The position numbers and the translations under genes were made by a program. Of a DNA stretch of 64,000 nt, positions 58,884 through 64,000 are shown piece by piece (the first letter of the stretch is position 1; the number at the start of each line of letters is the position of its first letter). The notes beneath the pieces were generated by a model. The model saw only the letters and a list, made by a program, of their open reading frames with translations. It did no database searches and was not told where the DNA came from. Source of the stretch: Pontederia crassipes (Eukaryota > Streptophyta > Magnoliopsida > Commelinales > Pontederiaceae); contig CM060196.1 in NCBI GenBank assembly GCA_030549335.1, positions 69,348,639 through 69,412,638 on the forward strand, given 5' to 3'.

Positions 58884-60353
58884 ATATTTTATTAATTAAT
58901 TTCTGATTTTTATGAATTATTAGGAGATGTAAATAAATTGTAAATAATTCTCTGTGCATATGTATTAATTGTTTTAATTATTTTTGTGAATAAACTGACA
59001 TTTTTTTTGCAGATAAAGGTCACAATATTGTTTTTTTATTTATCTACTTTCGGTTTAAAATTCGACGCCGATTGGATTTTCCGAATTACACTGTCGACTT
59101 ATGGATTTACGACTTTAATTTGATGTGTCGGTTTTATTAATTTTACGGCCTCGCAATGAATGATTTCTGAATTCTAAACTTTCAATCTTTACGGCCGTAA
59201 TATTTTTATCCGAACGTTGTTTTTACGCCATGAGTAATGGATATTGATTTGACCTTGTTACGCCCGGTTTATCGATGGTTTAAATTTTTTTTTACGCCCT
59301 ATTCGAATCAGTTTTCATTATTGGCCGTAACATTTTTGTTTGAACTTTTCATATGGATTTGATCTGATTTCGTTGTTTTACGACCGTAAGGAATTGACTT
59401 AATTCACTTTCGGCCGTAATGATTCAATTTTCGACATTTGAGTGGGGTAATATTCTCAAGTTTTATTCGAAATTATTCTGGCCGAAACCCTATTTTTCTT
59501 TACGGCCTCGTGTTGACATCATCTCGGCCGATGTGACCTCATCTTAATTGACGATTTAATCTTTTTACGGCCGAGAATTGATCTCATGTTTTCTTTTTAC
59601 GGTCGTAAAATTTCTGAACATTTATTTTTACGCCATCTTACGACCCCAATTTATTTGTGATTTTTTCATTCTCGGCCATAACATTATAATAGTTTGAACT
59701 TTTGATTTGACTTTGTTTTGGCCGAAGCGATTTAGTTTGTCTCGGCCGTAATGAATCATCCGACATGGATTTTACTCATTTTCAGCCGATTTATATGTGT
59801 TGATGTTTTACCTCTCATCATTTTACGGCCGATATGAACTATATTCTTTGTCGGCCGTAATGATTCATTTGGCAACATTTCATTCAATTTTTTTCGGCCG
59901 AGATAATTCATCACCATGCTAATTTTTACGCCTTCACATTGAATCCCTTTCAACACTGTTTTACGATTTTTACGGACGAACGAGCCTCGGATTAATTACG
60001 ACCGTAAACCCTTATTACGGCCGATCAATCTTATTTCTTCTCTGAAAATAATTTTTGATTATGTCTGATTATTAACTCTATGACCGCAAATTAGTTCGGA
60101 TTTATTTTGTGTGATTTCTTACATCATCATAAATTCTTTTGGTCGATATTAATATTTGGTATTCGTATTGGTTTGAAGAATTTCTGAAAAGTTCCTCTCG
60201 AAAATTAATTTTAATGACGAATTTTCAAATTCTATCGTGCCGAAAGACTTTATTAGTAAAAAACTCACTTTTCGTGACCTATTATCTGAATTTCTTTCTT
60301 CTTGTATATATTTTATTTTATTCTTTTATCTTACTGAAAATTGGTTGTTGCAG
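58884..60353 (+). other. 5' leader of the Athila element, rich in TTACGGCCG
   Basis: About 1.47 kb without coding sequence. Between 59160 and 60010 there are nine CGGCCG sites, mostly as TTTACGGCCG or TCGGCCGTAA, plus many near-matches (ttacgccc, tacgaccgtaa). The end, tattttattcttttatcttac..ttgttgcag (to 60353), looks like a splice acceptor before the gag region. That is only a sequence resemblance. Confidence 0.65.
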
Positions 60354-60360
60354 ATACTAA

Positions 60361-62370
60361 TTGAAAATTAAATCACAACCAATCCTGGAATCTTCTGATA
60401 AGCACACTAGGAGTTCAAATCCACTGTTGGAATTTGATCCTGAAATTGAAAGAACCTATCGTCGATTACGAAGAAATATAAGAAAAATGGCGGAACAAGC
60501 ACGCGACAATCAGAGACTGGAGCAACAGAATGAACGGGTTCCACCATATAATAATCGGCGAGAAGATGAAGCAGAACTTTCTATGAGAGAATATGTCTCG
60601 GCCAGATACAGTGACCGAGAATCATGCATCGTGCTGCCTGATATTAACGCAAATAATTTTGAGATAAATCCCGCAATCGTGAGGATGATACAACCATCCC
60701 AATTTGGAGGAGGATTTCATGAAGACCCTCACGATCACCTTGACAAATTTCTTGCTACTCTGAGCACCTTTAGAAATAATAATGTTTCTTCTGAAGTTAT
60801 TCGTTTATTATTATTTCCTCAATCTTTACGTGACAAAGCTTCCACTTGGTTTAAAACTTTGCCTGCATGATCGATTCATTCTTGGTTGGAGCTGGTAGAA
60901 AAGTTTGTTGGAAAATATTGTCCACCACAAAAGGCAGGCAAATATCGAAGAGAATTGAGGGCATTTGTTCAAGACGATAACGAGACGTTATATGAAGCCT
61001 GGGAACGATATAAGGAACTGCTGGCCAGAGTTCCTGATAATAGAATTCCAAAATGGCAAGTAATGGAAGATTTCTACCATGGATTACGACCTGGAGATCA
61101 AGACAAACTCGACCAATCAGCAGGAGGGACAGTGTTAGGATCTAAACGTCCTAGTGAGATACAAGATTTAATTGAAGCTGTAGCACTCAAGTCAAGTCAA
61201 GAAAGGAGACCACCTCGCCGAACTCATGATGTACATGCTACACAAGGAATACAATCTTCAGAAATAGTGGCTCAGCTGGAGTCACTTAATCAAAAATTTG
61301 AGCAGATGATGTCACTAATGGGAAATTCCAATAATTATAGCCCTACAGGTAACATTTCAGATTCAAATCAAATTGAAAATGCTAACTTTATTTTCAATCC
61401 ATTTTACACGAACAACGATTATGGTTGGAGACATAATCCGAAGTTTGCCTATAATCAGGACCAAGGCCAATCTTCTAGTCCATCAAATCATATGCAGGAG
61501 ATGATGGCACAGATCATAGACACAATGCAAGCATTGTAGAAGAATATGAAATCTAGAGCCACGAGTCAGGATGCATCAATTCGAAATCTAGAAAGACAAC
61601 TGGGCCAGATGGCGGCACAACTAACAGAACGTGCACCAGGGACTCTTCCAAGCAATACAGAGAAAAATCCTAAAGAAGAGACCAAAGCTGTGACTCTTAG
61701 AAGTGGGAAACAATTGAGAAGTTTGAGATCAGATTCCCCGCCAAGAGTAATTGATCACAAAGAAGAAACTGAAGCATCAAAGACACAAGATCAGACTACT
61801 ATAGATATCAATCTGAAGAAAAGAGAAATTGACAATTCAAAAAATACTAACACAAAGGATCTGTCCTATCCACAGAAATTTCGTAAAGAACAACTAGATA
61901 AGCAATTTTCTCGCTTTCTTGATATTCTGAAGCAATTATCTATTAATATTCCTTTTCATGAAGCTTTACAGATGATGCCGAGCTATGCTAAATTCATGAA
62001 GGATATATTATCCTCAAAAAGAAAGTTTGAAAACACTGGGAGAGTAATGTTGACATAGGAGTGTAGTGCCATTTATGATCGAGATATACCTAAAAAATTG
62101 AAGGATCCGGGAACCTTCACCATACCTTGCACTATAGGAAAATTCTTTTGTGCACAAGCTTTATGTGATCTTGGTGCTAGTATAAGTTTAATGCCTTACT
62201 CTATATTTGTGCAGCTAGGTTATGGAGAACTAGAAGAAACAAGCATTACTCTTCAATTTGCAGATTCTTCATGCAAAAGACCCCAAGGAATATTAAGAGA
62301 TGTTTTGGTGAAAGTTGATAAATTTATTTTTCCTGCAGATTTTATTGTTCTGGATATGAAGGCAGATGAA
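60361..62370 (+). pseudogene. Athila gag and protease, interrupted by three in-frame stops
   Basis: One reading frame carries the FDPEIERTYRRLRRN region, then FGGGFHEDPHDHLDKFL and LRDKASTWFKTLP of the Athila capsid. Next come SWLELVEKFVGKY and DETLYEAWERYKELL, a long polar linker, and DLGASISLMP, the aspartic protease site (62167-62196). In this frame TGA at 60868, TAG at 61537 and TAG at 62056 break the protein; the flanking sequence continues in frame after each. The first ATG in frame is 60487, and a stop at 60358 precedes the frame. The family packages element RNA into virus-like particles. This copy could not make a full-length product. Confidence 0.85.
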
Positions 62371-64000
62371 AAAACCCTATCATCCTCGGGAGACCATTTC
62401 TAGCCACAGGAAATGCACTTATAGACGTTCAACAAGGGATGCTCACACTTCGCGTCAACAACGAAGACATCACTTTCAATATAAAAAATTCTCTCAAACA
62501 ACCTTTTGATCACTCATCCTGTTATGCTATTGATTCTATAGAAGATGACACGACTGATGCTTTTGATGATATTGTTGCAGATTTTGTTTCGGATCCATAT
62601 GCTAAGGAAGCTTTGGAAATGATGGAAGATTCTAGAGAAATTGTGGGAGAGGATAATGTGACAATAACAACAGAGACATTCGAGGACGAAATTGAAAAAT
62701 TGGATTGTCCTCCAAAATTCGAACTTAAAGAACTTCCATCTCATTTAAGATATGCTTTTCTTGAAAATAACACTTACCCAGTTATCATATCTGCTGACTT
62801 GACAGATGATATGGAGAATAAACTTCTGAAAGTATTAAGGCAACACAAGAAAGCAATTGCTTGGTCTATTTCAGATATCAGGGGAATCTCTCCTACAATT
62901 TGCATGCACAAGATTTTGATGGAGGACAATGCCAAACCAATTGCTCAATATCAAAGAAGGCTCAACCCAACTTTAAAGGAAGTTGTAAGAAAGGAGGTCA
63001 TCAAACTCCTTGATGCAGGTATTATATATGCCATTTCTGATAGTTCATGGATAAGTCCTGTGCAGGTAGTTCCTAAGAAAGGAGGAATCACCGTGGTAAG
63101 TAACAAAAATAATGAATTAGTTCCTCAAAGAACAATTACAGGTTGGAGAGTCTGTATAGACTATAGGAAGCTTAATGATGCTACCCGCAAAGATCATTTT
63201 CCATTACTTTTTATTGACCAAATGTTGGAGCGTGTTGCAGGTCATAGTTTTTATTATTTTCTAGATGGCTATTCTGGATACAATCAAATAGCAGTAGCAC
63301 CTGAGGATCAAGAAAAGACAACGTTCACATGTCCATATGGAACGTTTGCCTATAGAAGGATGCCATTTGGTCTATGCAACGCTCCAGCAACATTCCAAAG
63401 ATGCATGATGTCAATCTTTGCAGATATGAATGAGAAGATACTCGAAGTTTTCATGGATGATTTTACACTTTTTGGTAGCTCTTTTAATAACTGTTTGGAT
63501 AACTTATCTCTAGTTTTGCAGAGATGTGAAGAAACGAATTTGGTCCTTAACTGGGAGAAATGCCACTTCATGGTTAAGGAGGGTATAGTTCTTGGCCACA
63601 AAATTTCAGAAAAAGGAATTGAAGTGGATAAGGCCAAGATAGATGTTATTGCAAATCTGCCTCCTCCAACCAATGTGAAGGGCATTCGAAGCTTCCTTGG
63701 GCACGCAGGATTTTGTCGCCGTTTTATCAAAAATTTTTCAAAAATGGCTAAACCCTTAACTAATCTTCTTGCTAAGGACACAAAATTTGATTTTAATTCA
63801 GATTGTCTTGCTGCCTTTAATTTATTAAAGGAAATGCTAATTTCTGCACCTGTTGTTGTTGCACCAGACTGGTCTCTACCATTCGAGATGATGTGTGACG
63901 CGAGTGATGGTGCTATTGGAGCTGTGTTAGGGCAAAGAAAGGATAAAACATTTCATGTCATATATCATGCAAGCCGAACATTGAATGCTGCCCAACTAAG
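62371..64000 (+). pseudogene. Athila pol: protease end, reverse transcriptase and start of RNase H (runs off the window)
   Basis: A frame shifted relative to gag begins in an A-run at about 62369-62374 and stays open to the window end. It starts with PIILGRPFLATGNALIDV (the rest of the protease domain) and an acidic linker. The reverse transcriptase then shows VRKEVIKLLDAGIIY, VPKKGG, WRVCIDYRKLN, YYFLDGYSGYNQI, FAYRRMPFGLCNAPATFQ and the catalytic FMDDF (63450-63464, in place of YVDD as usual for Athila). These are followed by GHKISEKGIEVDKAKI and SFLGHAGFCRRFIKNFS. CDASDGAIGAVLGQR marks the start of RNase H. Integrase and the 3' end lie beyond the window. Because gag and the protease start are in another frame with stops, the element is called broken overall. 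Confidence 0.85.

Overview
The window is nuclear DNA from a flowering plant. It has spliced genes with GT-AG introns separated by AT-rich, transposon-filled intergenic DNA. The GC-rich first exons in AT-rich surroundings lean towards a monocot (inference); the species cannot be named from sequence alone.

Three host genes can be assembled exon by exon. (1) 1497-7390, minus strand: a GUB_WAK/WAK-type receptor-like kinase of the At2g46850 class. It is intact over three exons but all three catalytic kinase motifs are altered, so it is a predicted pseudokinase. (2) 24739-33070, plus strand: an ATG1-type autophagy kinase in 13 exons, about 679 residues, with VAVK, HRD and DFG motifs intact. (3) 38469-40714, plus strand: a CURT1-type thylakoid curvature protein in six exons, 177 residues. 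All three open reading frames close cleanly across the proposed junctions. One ATG1 acceptor is unusual.

The rest is mostly mobile DNA, often nested. From left to right: two opposed SINEs in intron 1 of the receptor kinase; a diverged AT-rich repeat array with a CACTA end (9.3-10.7 kb); a FAR1/Jittery-type Mutator element of about 9.9 kb (11997-21853), inserted in a (TA)n tract and itself carrying a decayed minus-strand Ty3/Gypsy element (15115-19282); a TIR element (22.5-23.5 kb); a nest of insertions in ATG1 intron 7 and a SINE in intron 10; a Mutator-type MITE (33.9-34.4 kb); two directly repeated Copia/SIRE-like LTRs (34.8-37.4 kb); a 272-bp LINE stump in CURT1 intron 4; a non-autonomous LTR retrotransposon with both LTRs (43802-48128); a CACTA-type element with tandem subterminal repeats (from 49985), carrying a 1.17-kb Mutator-type foldback element with a perfect 9-bp target duplication; and an Athila-type Ty3/Gypsy region from about 55.4 kb to the window end.

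The Athila region is the most unusual part. A single 1.77-kb LTR has a polypurine tract on its left and a tRNA-type primer-binding site on its right, so the 3' end of one element and the 5' end of another share one LTR. The LTR, the 5' leader and the upstream 3' noncoding region are all peppered with the motif TTACGGCCG. The downstream gag-pol is recognisable through reverse transcriptase into RNase H, but is broken by three in-frame stops and one frameshift.
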